Positions 46,752 through 56,333 of a stretch of DNA of 64,000 nucleotides are shown here, one piece after another. Within the stretch, counting starts at the first letter, position 1. The number at the start of each line of letters is the position of its first letter. Location of the stretch: positions 3,777,001 through 3,841,000 of the forward strand of contig NZ_CP136920.1 in the NCBI RefSeq assembly GCF_033100135.1. Direction: 5' to 3'. The notes beneath the pieces are model-generated. The model saw only the letters and a list, made by a program, of their open reading frames with translations, had not been told where the DNA came from and ran no database searches. The translations under genes and the position numbers were made by a program. This stretch comes from Rubellicoccus peritrichatus (GTDB lineage: Bacteria > Verrucomicrobiota > Verrucomicrobiia > Opitutales > Cerasicoccaceae).

Positions 46752-47441
46752 TTATCGCTGCTCGCGGAATCTTTTTACTTTGTGCCTGCCAGTTTCATCC
46801 TCAAAAACAAGGACAAGTGTTCGGCGATCATCATTATGCCCCCAACTATTTGCATAGAACATATTCCAACCTTCTGGTTTTCTTAGGGCAATTTTAACTT
46901 TCAAATTCGATCCGTCTGATTTACCGCGAATGCGCTTTAGCTTTTGTTTTTTGGGTTCGATAAGGAACTCTTCGTCCTGTAATCGGGCTGCTACCGGTAG
47001 GTCAGTGAGGTTGAAGAATTGGAAGGAACCATACGGAAAGGAATCAGGATCATCAGGAAGTTCAATTATCTGATATTTGTTATTACTTTCCTTCGCAAAA
47101 ATAAATAGTAAGTCGGTGGTGTCTTGTCCAATTAAAACATTGCCTACTGTTATGTTAATTGTCTTTCCATCCCCATCTTTTGTTTTTCTATAGAATTGAA
47201 TTTCTGGAGGTCCCTCGTAATCATAGGTTGATGATCTGATATGATTGTAGGCTTTGATTTTCTTCTCGCTTGTCCTATTCTCTTTGTAAAATACATTTTT
47301 AACAGTTTCACCCCAAGCTATTACCTGAAAACTAATGGATACTGTTGGCTCTTGAGCTGCATTTTGCCCAATGGCTTGCGCGAAGGAAGCAATTAAGAAA
47401 AAAAGAAAGCGTAGAAATATTTGGGGAAATGACATATTCAT
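46752..47441 (-). CDS. Secreted protein of unknown function paired with the Verru_Chthon-type gene
   Basis: The 229-residue product has a signal peptide (F-L-R-F-L-F-F-L-I-A-S-F-A-Q-A). The rest is beta-rich with no domain I recognise; the sequence includes G-N-V-L-I-G-Q-D-T-T-D-L-L and several basic and aromatic clusters. The gene lies six bases after the stop of the large prepilin-like gene, so the two are cotranscribed and probably act together. A periplasmic or surface partner of a pseudopilus is a reasonable guess only. Confidence 0.65.
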   Translation of the reverse strand: MNMSFPQIFLRFLFFLIASFAQAIGQNAAQEPTVSISFQVIAWGETVKNVFYKENRTSEKKIKAYNHIRSSTYDYEGPPEIQFYRKTKDGDGKTINITVGNVLIGQDTTDLLFIFAKESNNKYQIIELPDDPDSFPYGSFQFFNLTDLPVAARLQDEEFLIEPKKQKLKRIRGKSDGSNLKVKIALRKPEGWNMFYANSWGHNDDRRTLVLVFEDETGRHKVKRFREQR

Positions 47442-47447
47442 TATTCT

Positions 47448-50400
47448 CTAATTGAGCCAATTGAATCCCACGATTTTAAATTGACGACCAAATGTCTTGT
47501 TTAGCAATTCATACTGATCACTGTCGCCCAAGTCAGATGGATGAGTCTCAGGTGGTGTGACTGATTCTATATAGTCTGGAATTCTTTGCACTACAGCCAC
47601 TCCATACGCGCGTGCAACCACATCATTCGTGTATTCATTTTTGGTATCACCATAGAACTTTATTGTAAAAGTATCACCTCTTGCAGTCATTATAGGGGCC
47701 AGTTGTCGGATTATGTCATTCTGACTTAACCAGCCGGGGATATTTGCAGCGGTGGATTTCGCTAGATTCTCTGTGTAAATTGTGTAAATGCCACGTCCGG
47801 CATTAGGGGTTTCCGTTAATGTAGGTGAATTACCAATACTAATATCATCATTGATACTTGTATCATCGATTGCTTTCTGAATGGCCCCCCGTGTTGCAAA
47901 TCCTTCATTTGATCTGAATGGATCGCGATTGATGAAATCACCAATTGAGTAGAAGGGGCCTCGTATTTTGATTTCATTAACAATCGCTGCGGCTAATTGC
48001 CTAATTTCCGTATCCGTTAATGTCGCGAATCCTGTCCAAAGTTCGTCTGGTCCACCTCGTGGTGCTGTGAAGCGAGTAAATGGATTTCTCATTTTACTGG
48101 CGCTTATGATTTCATTGTTGCTGCCAAAACTGTCATTTACTTTTGAGATGATGAGTTTTTCATCACGAAAAGCGCTCAAGGTCGCGATCCAAGCGTTGAT
48201 CGCTGTGGAGTTAATGTTAAAGGGGCCATCGATGAAAAGTTCTGCCGCTGCCGTATGAAACGCATGCATTCCCTGGAGGTCAGTTAAGGCTGGTGCGTCG
48301 CCAATAATATCATTGTATATCAATCGTGTGTTTTGAAGTGGCAATCCCTCGTCAATATAATCTTGATCGAAACTCGTGTTGTAGGGGAAGCTTTTGGATG
48401 CGTCCCGACCAGCTGTAGGAATCGTTGAAAAGAAGTATTCGTCAAATATTCGATCATTGATGTAGTAGGATCGATCAACGAAATACGCATCATTCGCTGG
48501 ATCATTGGTGGCCCCTCCATTGATCTGCAGGAAAGTCCTGCTTTTTTCGATGAACGGAGATGGGTATGAGCCTCCAACAATGTAAAGTGGGTCTTCTGCA
48601 CCAAATCCAAATGATGCGTGCATGAAGTCTCCAATACTCTGCATGGGTTGCCTTGGAACATCATACAATATAACTCTTGAAGTCCCTGTTCCTGCATCAA
48701 GGCCACCACCCCAGTAGGCGTTGTCGCCATCATGCTCTGGGATTGCATCATCAAAACTGCCAATAGCATCGCCTGATCCAGCATATGGCATGTAGGTATG
48801 GCTAGTATATGAAATTAGATTCAGGTGTGCATAGGAGGGGAATTCGAAATCAGGAGTTAATGCCCGCATTTGATATCCTACGAATGGAGTTGGCAGTGCA
48901 CTGTCTATTGCATCAACGGTGCCAAGTGTGAATATTGGTCGGCCATTGGAGCTGCTATTGTCAGTCTCATCGCTGGTCACCTCTGCTATATATGCATTGA
49001 GGCGTACATTTGTATGGCTATGGGCTTCAGGCAAATTTAGGTCAACCTGTGCCCGTATTCGTTTTTGATTAAATCTAAAGATAACCTCATCGCTTGGGTT
49101 TGTTGCTTCCAGTGGAATTCGAGTTGGCTGCCCATTTGGATCTGGATCTCCGGATGTGAATAGATCTGTATAGAAGCTCGCATCTTCGTCGATTAGATCT
49201 CCCGATACACCTGTGACTTCAAGTGTGCTATCATTGGTTGGCCAAACTTGTGAATTTTGCATCCCAAGCACCATGACTTGTCCAGGCTCTAAAGTAATAT
49301 TAGGTACTTTGAGAGCTAATTGCCCGAATATATTACCACCAATACCATTATTCGTTGTGTAATTCCCGAAGATATTCTGATATCCATTACCAACATCCAT
49401 TGAATAGCTGTCTTGATCTGAATAGTAGAGTGAGTACGGACCTCGGTCTGGATTGGTAGCGGCCGATCCGGTTTCCATTCGAACATTATAGGGATTGCAT
49501 ATGACAAACGTGGGGTAGACGTGGAGACGGAATCGGTACCTAACATCATCAGGATCGGTTTCATCTTTTATCGATCTTACTCCATAACTCATCTTTATTT
49601 GAACCATAAGAGGACGGATAGGTCCGAATGGAGCTCTACGGTAAGAATTAAATTCCAGGCCAAGGGTAGGGAGGCTTTTAACGTAACCATTACTTCCACC
49701 TCCGGGGAAGCGATCTGCTCGTGGGTAAAGTGTAGGGTCGCTACTTGTATTACTATTAAGGTTTTTTATCTGATCAGCTTGATGGTATGCATCATCGCTT
49801 GGCGGAAGTCCGGTTACACTGCTTGGTCTTGGATGATCAAACTTATAGAGGTTGTAGTAGTTATAAAAGATATCCCATGATTCACCTAGGATATCTACGT
49901 CAGAGGTTGTTCTTGTTGTATCAGAATACAATAACCTTGAATCATCGTTCTCCCCGGCAAGAAGTTGAGGGGTAAGAGAAAGGTGCTGTTCGTATTGATC
50001 ATCAAGACCTCGAGTTAAGTCTTTTCGAAGTCCTCCTTTGCGGTTATTTGCTAAGATGCCGAGAGACTTTAGTGTTACATCGGATGAATATACACTGAAA
50101 TCAGGTGAGTCAGAACTTGTAGTGCTGATTAGCCCGAGGTCATCAAGGCTGAATGCCTGGCTGAGCTTCTCCGGACTATTAGTAACGTCTTTCCAGTCAT
50201 CTTCAGACACTACTATCATTGATGATTTTTGCGGAACTAAAAACTGACGCTGGCTTTCATTTATCGAATCACCAAAAGAATTCTGATCGACAGACTTTGG
50301 GTTTAACTTCGCCTTAAGCGACTCATCTTCAGTTAGCCATGCATAGCCTCCCGAATCACTGGCAGGATCGACTGGAACCCTGGATACTTCAATGCCCTGA

Positions 50401-50870
50401 TTTGCTCCAGAATGATCCGTGTAGCTTGCCAGAGTAACAGTTTCGCCTGTTATTGAGGATGGATCTGGATTGTTCCCCGATACAAGCCAGGTTGGCGTGT
50501 CTGAATTGAGTGCTCTTATTTCGCCTATTGTCGCATCTGGATTTTCAGGATCATAGCTTTTCCATACGCCCGTCCAGATTGCTGTATTCGCACCAGTGGA
50601 TGGGAGAATATCTGCTCGAGCTGTTATTCGCTGATCCGGCCCCGCTTCTGCTTGTAATTGCCCGATTGCTTGTTGAAGTGCAAATAAAGCATTCTGTCTG
50701 GCTCTCTGCTCGTCAAGTCTGTGTCTTGAGGTTGCGCTCTCAAGGCTTACTAATGTGGAGAGTGATAGCACCATGACGAGAATGAATGCCATAAGGGAGA
50801 TACTAATGATAAGTGCGAACCCACTTCTTCCTTTTGCCGCAACGGGATTCGATATTGGTGGTGGCGACAT
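47448..50870 (-). CDS. Verru_Chthon cassette protein A-like, prepilin-like surface protein
   Basis: The 1140-residue protein opens with a type IV prepilin/PilX-like segment: G-F-A-L-I-I-S-I-S-L then a hydrophobic helix, and S-L-E-S-A-T-S-R-H-R, followed by a basic, Glu/Gln-rich helix. This matches the Verru_Chthon cassette protein A family of Verrucomicrobia, in which other cassette members (B, C, D) normally sit alongside. Here only one further gene, of unknown type, is linked. The rest is a large beta-rich, Asp/Asn-rich extracellular region. A role as major subunit of an uncharacterised pseudopilus or secretion fibre is inferred. A copy of the shared motif lies 50 bases upstream of the start. 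Confidence 0.82.
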   Translation of the reverse strand: MSPPPISNPVAAKGRSGFALIISISLMAFILVMVLSLSTLVSLESATSRHRLDEQRARQNALFALQQAIGQLQAEAGPDQRITARADILPSTGANTAIWTGVWKSYDPENPDATIGEIRALNSDTPTWLVSGNNPDPSSITGETVTLASYTDHSGANQGIEVSRVPVDPASDSGGYAWLTEDESLKAKLNPKSVDQNSFGDSINESQRQFLVPQKSSMIVVSEDDWKDVTNSPEKLSQAFSLDDLGLISTTSSDSPDFSVYSSDVTLKSLGILANNRKGGLRKDLTRGLDDQYEQHLSLTPQLLAGENDDSRLLYSDTTRTTSDVDILGESWDIFYNYYNLYKFDHPRPSSVTGLPPSDDAYHQADQIKNLNSNTSSDPTLYPRADRFPGGGSNGYVKSLPTLGLEFNSYRRAPFGPIRPLMVQIKMSYGVRSIKDETDPDDVRYRFRLHVYPTFVICNPYNVRMETGSAATNPDRGPYSLYYSDQDSYSMDVGNGYQNIFGNYTTNNGIGGNIFGQLALKVPNITLEPGQVMVLGMQNSQVWPTNDSTLEVTGVSGDLIDEDASFYTDLFTSGDPDPNGQPTRIPLEATNPSDEVIFRFNQKRIRAQVDLNLPEAHSHTNVRLNAYIAEVTSDETDNSSSNGRPIFTLGTVDAIDSALPTPFVGYQMRALTPDFEFPSYAHLNLISYTSHTYMPYAGSGDAIGSFDDAIPEHDGDNAYWGGGLDAGTGTSRVILYDVPRQPMQSIGDFMHASFGFGAEDPLYIVGGSYPSPFIEKSRTFLQINGGATNDPANDAYFVDRSYYINDRIFDEYFFSTIPTAGRDASKSFPYNTSFDQDYIDEGLPLQNTRLIYNDIIGDAPALTDLQGMHAFHTAAAELFIDGPFNINSTAINAWIATLSAFRDEKLIISKVNDSFGSNNEIISASKMRNPFTRFTAPRGGPDELWTGFATLTDTEIRQLAAAIVNEIKIRGPFYSIGDFINRDPFRSNEGFATRGAIQKAIDDTSINDDISIGNSPTLTETPNAGRGIYTIYTENLAKSTAANIPGWLSQNDIIRQLAPIMTARGDTFTIKFYGDTKNEYTNDVVARAYGVAVVQRIPDYIESVTPPETHPSDLGDSDQYELLNKTFGRQFKIVGFNWLN

Positions 50871-50919
50871 AGGGGCAACTTGATTTAGCTCTTTAATGGA
50901 CGGGGTGAAACACTTAATT

Positions 50920-50933
50920 ATGGAATAGAATGA
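50920..50933. promoter_or_regulatory. Copy of shared promoter motif upstream of the prepilin-like gene
   Basis: It reads ATGGAATAGAATGA on the plus strand, the exact reverse complement of the copy at 46668-46681, so the motif is used in both orientations. It lies 50 bases upstream of the ATG. A related CCATTATTAAT stretch also occurs at 52427-52437, upstream of the SGNH gene. Confidence 0.5.
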
Positions 50934-51114
50934 AACAAAAAAGTGCTTTAGTCAATTTCTTTATTGAGTAGAAGGAGATCGATACAAAGTTAGCATCATT
51001 CCAACTGACATCATTTCAATCACCATCAATTTGGTTTTTGAAATGCCCAAACATCACTGAGTAAAGCAGTAAATAGCCAATCAACCGGGAGGGGATCAGC
51101 TCAATGCGTCTAAG

Positions 51115-52344
51115 TCACTCAGGATCGCTTACTACGATGACCTGTCCGAAATAGAATGCACTGCCATTCGGCAGATTACGAATTCGAATTGTGGCTGTAT
51201 GTTCGCCTTGGGGTTGTTCGGGAAGATAATGAAATTGGGCATACAAATACTTGTCCGAACTTTGCTTGAATTTAACGACTTCGCTGGCATTTCCGTCGAT
51301 CGACACCTCGATTTCCATTCCATCTCCCTGAGGAATATGAGTCAGGCCAATCGTCCGTCCCACCCAGTGAATCGTAAGGGTCTCGCCGACACGGTCACTC
51401 TTCAGTCCGCCGCGTAGCATATTATGAGTCCGGCGAGTATCTCTTCGGTAAATATCATCTGCCTCGATATCGACCTTTGTCCAACCCTTACTTTGCTCTG
51501 CCTCAGAAATTGGCATTAGCTTGGCCGAGCCGAAGTGATTCGTATTTAATGGGGCAGGTAGGTCTTTTCTGGATTCACTTTTCTGTGCCCGAATGGTGTC
51601 TAAGGACCGTCTGGCGATTTCATTGTAAAGCCCATGCCCGGCATCTCCAGGATGTACGCCGTCTTGGGAGAAAACTAATTTCCCTTCAACCGGACCATCG
51701 TCTTTGAATATTAAATCTCCGGAATTCATCTGTTTCACTACTTCAACACCTAAGTCAACGGATGGTATACCGTAATGATTTGCGATTTGCTCCATCGTTT
51801 TCCCGAAATGATACTGTTTCCCCGCCTGCATGTCTTTTAACATCCATTCGGCAATGGTATAAAAAAAGCAAATATCTGTTTCAGTGTTATGCTCCCAAAT
51901 CTGCCGAACAAGACCCTCGACTGCACGGGCATCAAATCCACGTGCACCATTAACCCGATACTCAATCATGACAAGATCCGGGTTGTAGGGGAGGAGGTCT
52001 GTTGCAATACGACTCGCAGCAAAGTCGGCTCCTGTTCCTGGTATCGCTGCATTGATCTCAACCAGGTCAGCATTCGGATATTGTTCTTTGAACCAGGCAA
52101 AACTTTTTGGACGCCATCCATTGGCTTCAGTAATGCTTCCTCCCACATACCCAATGTGCACGGTTTCACCGTCTTGCAATTTCTTGAATACATTTGGTAA
52201 ACCATCTCTTACCCTTAGTTCTTCTGGCACTTCCGGATCATAGATGCCCCGTGCCCCTCCAGTAATAACTCCGCCTGACAAATCGGAAGCCCGGCCCAGC
52301 TGAGAACAGACTAGCATCGCAGTGTATATTATAAGCCATCGCAC
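51115..52344 (-). CDS. Secreted SGNH/GDSL hydrolase, putative carbohydrate esterase
   Basis: The 409-residue protein starts with a GTG and a signal peptide (M-R-W-L-I-I-Y-T-A-M-L-V-C). The SGNH fold is shown by block I with the nucleophile Ser in G-Y-V-G-G-S-I-T (residue 70), the Gly/Asn oxyanion residues in the G-A-D-F-A-A and R-V-N-G segments, and the catalytic Asp-His in D-G-V-H-P near residue 230. A C-terminal beta domain of ~120 residues follows, possibly a binding module. It probably removes acetyl or other ester groups from a polysaccharide, consistent with the sulfatase and lyase genes nearby. Activity on a specific ester is not readable. Confidence 0.8.
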   Translation of the reverse strand: MRWLIIYTAMLVCSQLGRASDLSGGVITGGARGIYDPEVPEELRVRDGLPNVFKKLQDGETVHIGYVGGSITEANGWRPKSFAWFKEQYPNADLVEINAAIPGTGADFAASRIATDLLPYNPDLVMIEYRVNGARGFDARAVEGLVRQIWEHNTETDICFFYTIAEWMLKDMQAGKQYHFGKTMEQIANHYGIPSVDLGVEVVKQMNSGDLIFKDDGPVEGKLVFSQDGVHPGDAGHGLYNEIARRSLDTIRAQKSESRKDLPAPLNTNHFGSAKLMPISEAEQSKGWTKVDIEADDIYRRDTRRTHNMLRGGLKSDRVGETLTIHWVGRTIGLTHIPQGDGMEIEVSIDGNASEVVKFKQSSDKYLYAQFHYLPEQPQGEHTATIRIRNLPNGSAFYFGQVIVVSDPE

Positions 52345-52532
52345 CCAAGGGATATGTAGTCGAATGCTTTACCCCTGCAATTTTCCTTTGGAAATCGGAT
52401 TAATCCCAATGAAAATTCAATAAAAACCATTATTAATACAAGGCTTTGGGGTTGTCGGCCTTTGTCGCTTATGAAATATATTTTAGACAGAGAGAGATTT
52501 AGTTTTGGAACATATAGCCATGGGCAAAAGAT

Positions 52533-53543
52533 ATGAAAGCAATTGGATATACTAAGAATGGCTCGATCACTGAGCCAGACGCATTAATCGAATTTGAAGC
52601 TGCCAAACCCGAACTTGGACCGCGTGACTTACTGGTGGAAGTTCAGGGGATATCTGTTAATCCCGTGGATGTGAAAGTCCGCGCTCTTATGGCACCTGAG
52701 AATGGCACTAAGATCATTGGCTATGATGCTGCAGGCATCGTCCGTGAAATCGGCAGTGATGTCATGAATTTCAAAGTAAATGATGAGGTCTTTTACGCCG
52801 GTGATCTTACCCGCCCAGGTACCAATTCCGAATTGCATGCCGTTGACGAACGTATCGTCGGAAAAAAGCCTGCATCGCTTGATTTTGCCGAGGCAGCTGG
52901 GTTTCCACTGACATCCATTACTGCTTGGGAAATCCTTTTTGATTCCTTTGGTCTGAAAGAAGGTGAGGGGAAGAACGAGAGTCTGTTGATCATTGGTGGT
53001 GCGGGAGGCGTTGGCTCAATCCTCGTCCAGTTGGCAAAAAAGCTCACTGGATTGACCGTGGTCGCCACTGCATCTCGCGCGGATACGATTGAGTGGGTCA
53101 GAAAAATGGGTGCTGATCATGTGATTAATCATCGCGAGTCGTTGGTTGATCAAATGAAAGCCCTTGGCTTTGAGCCTCGCTATGTTGCTTCTCTGAACGG
53201 GACAGAAGGCCATTTTTCCGCTATCGTCGAATTGATCAAACCACGTGGTCACATCGCTTTGATTGATGATCCGCAAACCCTTGATATTGCTTCGATCAAA
53301 CCTAAAGCATTGAGCTTCAGTTGGGAGTTTATGTTTGCGCGTTCAATGTTCCAATCGGACGACATTGAAAAGCAGCATGAGCTGTTAAACCGAGTTTCAG
53401 AACTCATTGACGATGGAACCTTGATTTCAACTGTGACCAACAACCTTGGGGTGCTCAGTGTTGAAACACTGAAAGAAGCTCATGTGCAGCAGGAAAGTGG
53501 CCGTGTGATCGGCAAGAATGTGCTTAGCGGGTTTGCTTCTTGA
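52533..53543 (+). CDS. Zinc-type alcohol dehydrogenase-family oxidoreductase (quinone reductase-like MDR)
   Basis: The 336-residue protein is a medium-chain dehydrogenase/reductase of the zinc-binding ADH family group that resembles TIGR02817. It has the N-terminal GroES-like domain ([12 protein letters not shown]) and the nucleotide-binding motif G-G-A-G-G-V-G-S near residue 153. The catalytic-zinc Cys/His positions are not conserved, so it is probably NADPH-dependent quinone or enone reductase. It lies divergently from the SGNH gene and upstream of the GntR-type gene. A role in sugar metabolism is not evident; it may only be a neighbour. Confidence 0.85.
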   Translation: MKAIGYTKNGSITEPDALIEFEAAKPELGPRDLLVEVQGISVNPVDVKVRALMAPENGTKIIGYDAAGIVREIGSDVMNFKVNDEVFYAGDLTRPGTNSELHAVDERIVGKKPASLDFAEAAGFPLTSITAWEILFDSFGLKEGEGKNESLLIIGGAGGVGSILVQLAKKLTGLTVVATASRADTIEWVRKMGADHVINHRESLVDQMKALGFEPRYVASLNGTEGHFSAIVELIKPRGHIALIDDPQTLDIASIKPKALSFSWEFMFARSMFQSDDIEKQHELLNRVSELIDDGTLISTVTNNLGVLSVETLKEAHVQQESGRVIGKNVLSGFAS

Positions 53544-53636
53544 GGCATTAAGTTAAATCCTCAAAACACACGACATGCTTCGATTCCTTTACTTATTTCT
53601 TAAAGCCCTCATAATGGATTACCAAATTGGAATCCC

Positions 53637-54674
53637 ATGGCGAAGAAAAGGACAAAGCGAGTTGCACAGATTAAAGAGACACTGATTCATAAAATTAAAA
53701 ATGAACGTGGCCGGGCTGGAAATTTCTTTTTGTCGAATCGTGAGTTATCGACTCGCTATGGAGTCAGTTATTTAACTGCCCATCGATTAATTTCTGAACT
53801 CTGCGATGAGAACTATCTTCATCGTGCTCCTCGTTCAGGCACTTACATTGCAGCCGAATCCGTTTGGCCCAATCGTATTGTTCTCATTTTCAATTTCAGG
53901 GGAAACACTCCGAACAGTTTTGCTGACCAGCTGCTAAGAAAATTCCAGAAACGCTGCAAGGAAGAAGCAATTCAGTGTGACATCCAATGGGCTGATGATT
54001 TTGATGAATATCCCGAAGGCGGATTTCCGATTGTTTGGGGAATTGATTACAATCTTAGAGAATTTCTTTCTTCTATACACTATGGGATATTGCTGAATGA
54101 ACGTGCGAATGCTGGAATCAGTTCCACCTTCACAGACAGCATTCTAATTGATAACTATTCTGGAGGAATGATTGCTGCTCAGATTGCTAATTCATTGCCA
54201 CGGAAATCGGGTGTTCTCGTTCTTGCAGGGCCGCAAAATGGAATCACGGTTCAAGAGCGTTTAAATGGTGTCAAGAAGCTGATTCAAGAACCACGCGTTA
54301 TACACCTTGACGGATGGCAGCTGGAACACGCACGCCGAGGGATATCAGAGATCGATTTGGAGGGAGTGGGGGCTGTTGTCTGTTTGCACGACTCTGCCGC
54401 TGATGCCTTTCATGAGCGTTTCGGTAATACTTTGCCAGTTATTCGTTTTGGCGATAAGACCTTGGCCAAAGCTCAAGGAGATGCATGTGTTGTCATCCCA
54501 TGGGATAAGATTGTTGAGCAGTGCATCGGTATTTTTAAAACAAGAGCACAGGGAGAGTCCAAGGCTGGGCAACGGTATGTTTTTCCAACCAAAATAGCTG
54601 GGTATCAAACGTGGCAAAAACATTGGGAGGCGGGCGACTTGCAGGAGGTGGAGTGCGATGCCACTATGACATAA
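53637..54674 (+). CDS. GntR-type HTH with LacI-like effector domain, transcriptional regulator
   Basis: The 345-residue protein combines an N-terminal GntR-family winged helix (F-F-L-S-N-R-E-L-S-T-R-Y-G-V-S-Y-L-T-A-H-R at residues ~29-50, then G-T-Y-I-A) with a periplasmic-binding-like ligand domain, as in AraR-type regulators. It lies convergent to the sulfatase gene, seven bases away, and follows the dehydrogenase gene. It should respond to a sugar or sugar derivative, and may control the sulfatase, SGNH esterase or other genes of the glycan locus. Its operators are not identified. Confidence 0.83.
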   Translation: MAKKRTKRVAQIKETLIHKIKNERGRAGNFFLSNRELSTRYGVSYLTAHRLISELCDENYLHRAPRSGTYIAAESVWPNRIVLIFNFRGNTPNSFADQLLRKFQKRCKEEAIQCDIQWADDFDEYPEGGFPIVWGIDYNLREFLSSIHYGILLNERANAGISSTFTDSILIDNYSGGMIAAQIANSLPRKSGVLVLAGPQNGITVQERLNGVKKLIQEPRVIHLDGWQLEHARRGISEIDLEGVGAVVCLHDSAADAFHERFGNTLPVIRFGDKTLAKAQGDACVVIPWDKIVEQCIGIFKTRAQGESKAGQRYVFPTKIAGYQTWQKHWEAGDLQEVECDATMT

Positions 54675-54681
54675 GCTTTTT

Positions 54682-56028
54682 CTAAGTAGCTCCATTAAAT
54701 GACTCCACTATGGGATTGTACCCCAATTGACTGAGTCGCCTTCGGAATGCTTTTATCGCTTCTTGATACTCAGGCTCTTTGGCAAAGTCCCGATTTTCGG
54801 AAGGATCACGACTTAGATCAAAAAGTACCTCATCACTGCCGTCTCCAAAAAAGATATATTTCAAGCTGTCTTGCTTGATCATGACAGCATCATCAAGCTG
54901 TGAAATGGTCTCGTTAATCCAGTTTTCGTATTTACCTTCAAGTAATGGTTCCAAGCTTCGACTATCAAGATCCTGAGGGCAATCGAATCCAGCTAAATCG
55001 CATAGTGTCGAAAACAGGTCGCATAGATTTACATTTTGACTGACGTGTGATGGATGAAAGTGTTTCGGCCATCGAATAAAGAACGGGACGCGTACGCTGG
55101 ACTCATAAAATTTGTATTTCATCCAAACAGCATGCTCGCCAAGCATTTCGCCATGGTCACTCATGAAGACGACAATCCAGTCATCAATGTCCTGGCCGAC
55201 TTGTTTCAATTGATTAACCACTCTTGCGAATAGCTGATCCGCTTTCTCCGTCATTCCATAGTAAGCTGCAGTGGCTCTACGGACTTCCTCAATCGATAGT
55301 TCTGTTCCTGTTGGCAAGGCATCAACAGAAAGCCGCGGGTGAGGCGATGGTTGCTCATCTACGAACAGACTTACACGATCATAATAATACTGGAACAGTT
55401 TTTCGTCGGTGAGATAAGGATAATGCGGCAGCGTAAGGCTGACTTTTAACATAAGAGGCTTATTGGCATGAGGGCTGGAGTAGGTTGGAGTAAAATGCTG
55501 TTCGAGAATGTGGCATGCGCCATCGACCGCCATTTCATCGCGAAATAAATAGAGGCTTCTTCCCGGCCCAGCCATCTGAACTTCTTTCTTCCAGGGCCAC
55601 CAATCATCTCTGGGAGGATATTTTTTTTGTTCCTCATTAATCAGTCCACTGACATAGGGGGCGCCAATTGCATTATCCAAGCCCACTCGAAGGTTCCAGC
55701 CTTGATACTGATCCGGCCCCTCGTGGTGTAGTTTTCCACAAACTACTGTGTGATATGCGTGCTGAGAGAAAACGCGCGGAAAGGTCATGGAACCCGCAGG
55801 TATATCATCACCATAACTCAAGCATCCTGCCGTTTGGGGTAGTTTGCCGGCTGCAATGCACGGGCGTGCCGGCACGCAGACGGGTGAGGGCGTATATGCA
55901 TTGTCAAAAACAACAGCATCTCTGGCCAAGGCATCGAGCGTTGGCGTTCTGACAACAGAATTGCCTAGAAAACCCGCAGCGTCAGGGCGCTGTTGATCCG
56001 TCATGAGAATCAGGATATTTGGCGGCAT
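54682..56028 (-). CDS. Sulfatase (type I, formylglycine-dependent)
   Basis: The ~448-residue enzyme belongs to the S1 arylsulfatase family. The ATG at 56028 starts the canonical strand M-P-P-N-I-L-I-L-M-T-D-Q-Q with metal-binding Asp; an upstream in-frame start would add about 32 polar residues. The formylglycine motif C-V-P-A-R lies at residues 51-55, satisfying C-x-P/A-x-R. Later elements are M-S-D-H-G-E and the G-E-H-A-V-W-M-K-Y segment. No signal peptide is present, so it is probably cytoplasmic, removing sulfate from imported oligosaccharides. No anaerobic or aerobic maturase lies in the window. This supports a sulfated substrate for the region. Confidence 0.88.
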   Translation of the reverse strand: MPPNILILMTDQQRPDAAGFLGNSVVRTPTLDALARDAVVFDNAYTPSPVCVPARPCIAAGKLPQTAGCLSYGDDIPAGSMTFPRVFSQHAYHTVVCGKLHHEGPDQYQGWNLRVGLDNAIGAPYVSGLINEEQKKYPPRDDWWPWKKEVQMAGPGRSLYLFRDEMAVDGACHILEQHFTPTYSSPHANKPLMLKVSLTLPHYPYLTDEKLFQYYYDRVSLFVDEQPSPHPRLSVDALPTGTELSIEEVRRATAAYYGMTEKADQLFARVVNQLKQVGQDIDDWIVVFMSDHGEMLGEHAVWMKYKFYESSVRVPFFIRWPKHFHPSHVSQNVNLCDLFSTLCDLAGFDCPQDLDSRSLEPLLEGKYENWINETISQLDDAVMIKQDSLKYIFFGDGSDEVLFDLSRDPSENRDFAKEPEYQEAIKAFRRRLSQLGYNPIVESFNGAT

Positions 56029-56333
56029 ACTAATTGGATTTAAATTAACTGTTTCAATCTTTTCGGAGTTGAGCAGATTGCAGGAAACAAACTCTCGGTT
56101 GTAACCAATAGAAACTGCATCCAAATATGAAAATCGATTATGTGGAATGCAGTGTCAACGAGGTCACCAACCATCTGGTATACTTTAGTCATTCATCCAT
56201 TTTGTTCGCCTCGTCAGGATTTGATGCAATAGCTCGATGCCGCTTATCCGAATCACTTAAAACCAAAGGGGAACTTTCGCGTCAAATAGACGGACTTATT
56301 GGAGAAGCATAATAAGAGATTCTGTCCAAAGTT
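56029..56333. other. Intergenic region between the sulfatase and the membrane protein gene
   Basis: It should hold the sulfatase promoter. A 61-residue open frame at 56127-56312 on the plus strand is unsupported by homology, signal sequence or ribosome site, and is not called. Confidence 0.4.

Noticed and set aside
56127-56312. Plus-strand frame of 61 codons upstream of the membrane protein
   Set aside because: No ribosome site or recognisable sequence, and it lies where the sulfatase promoter should be.
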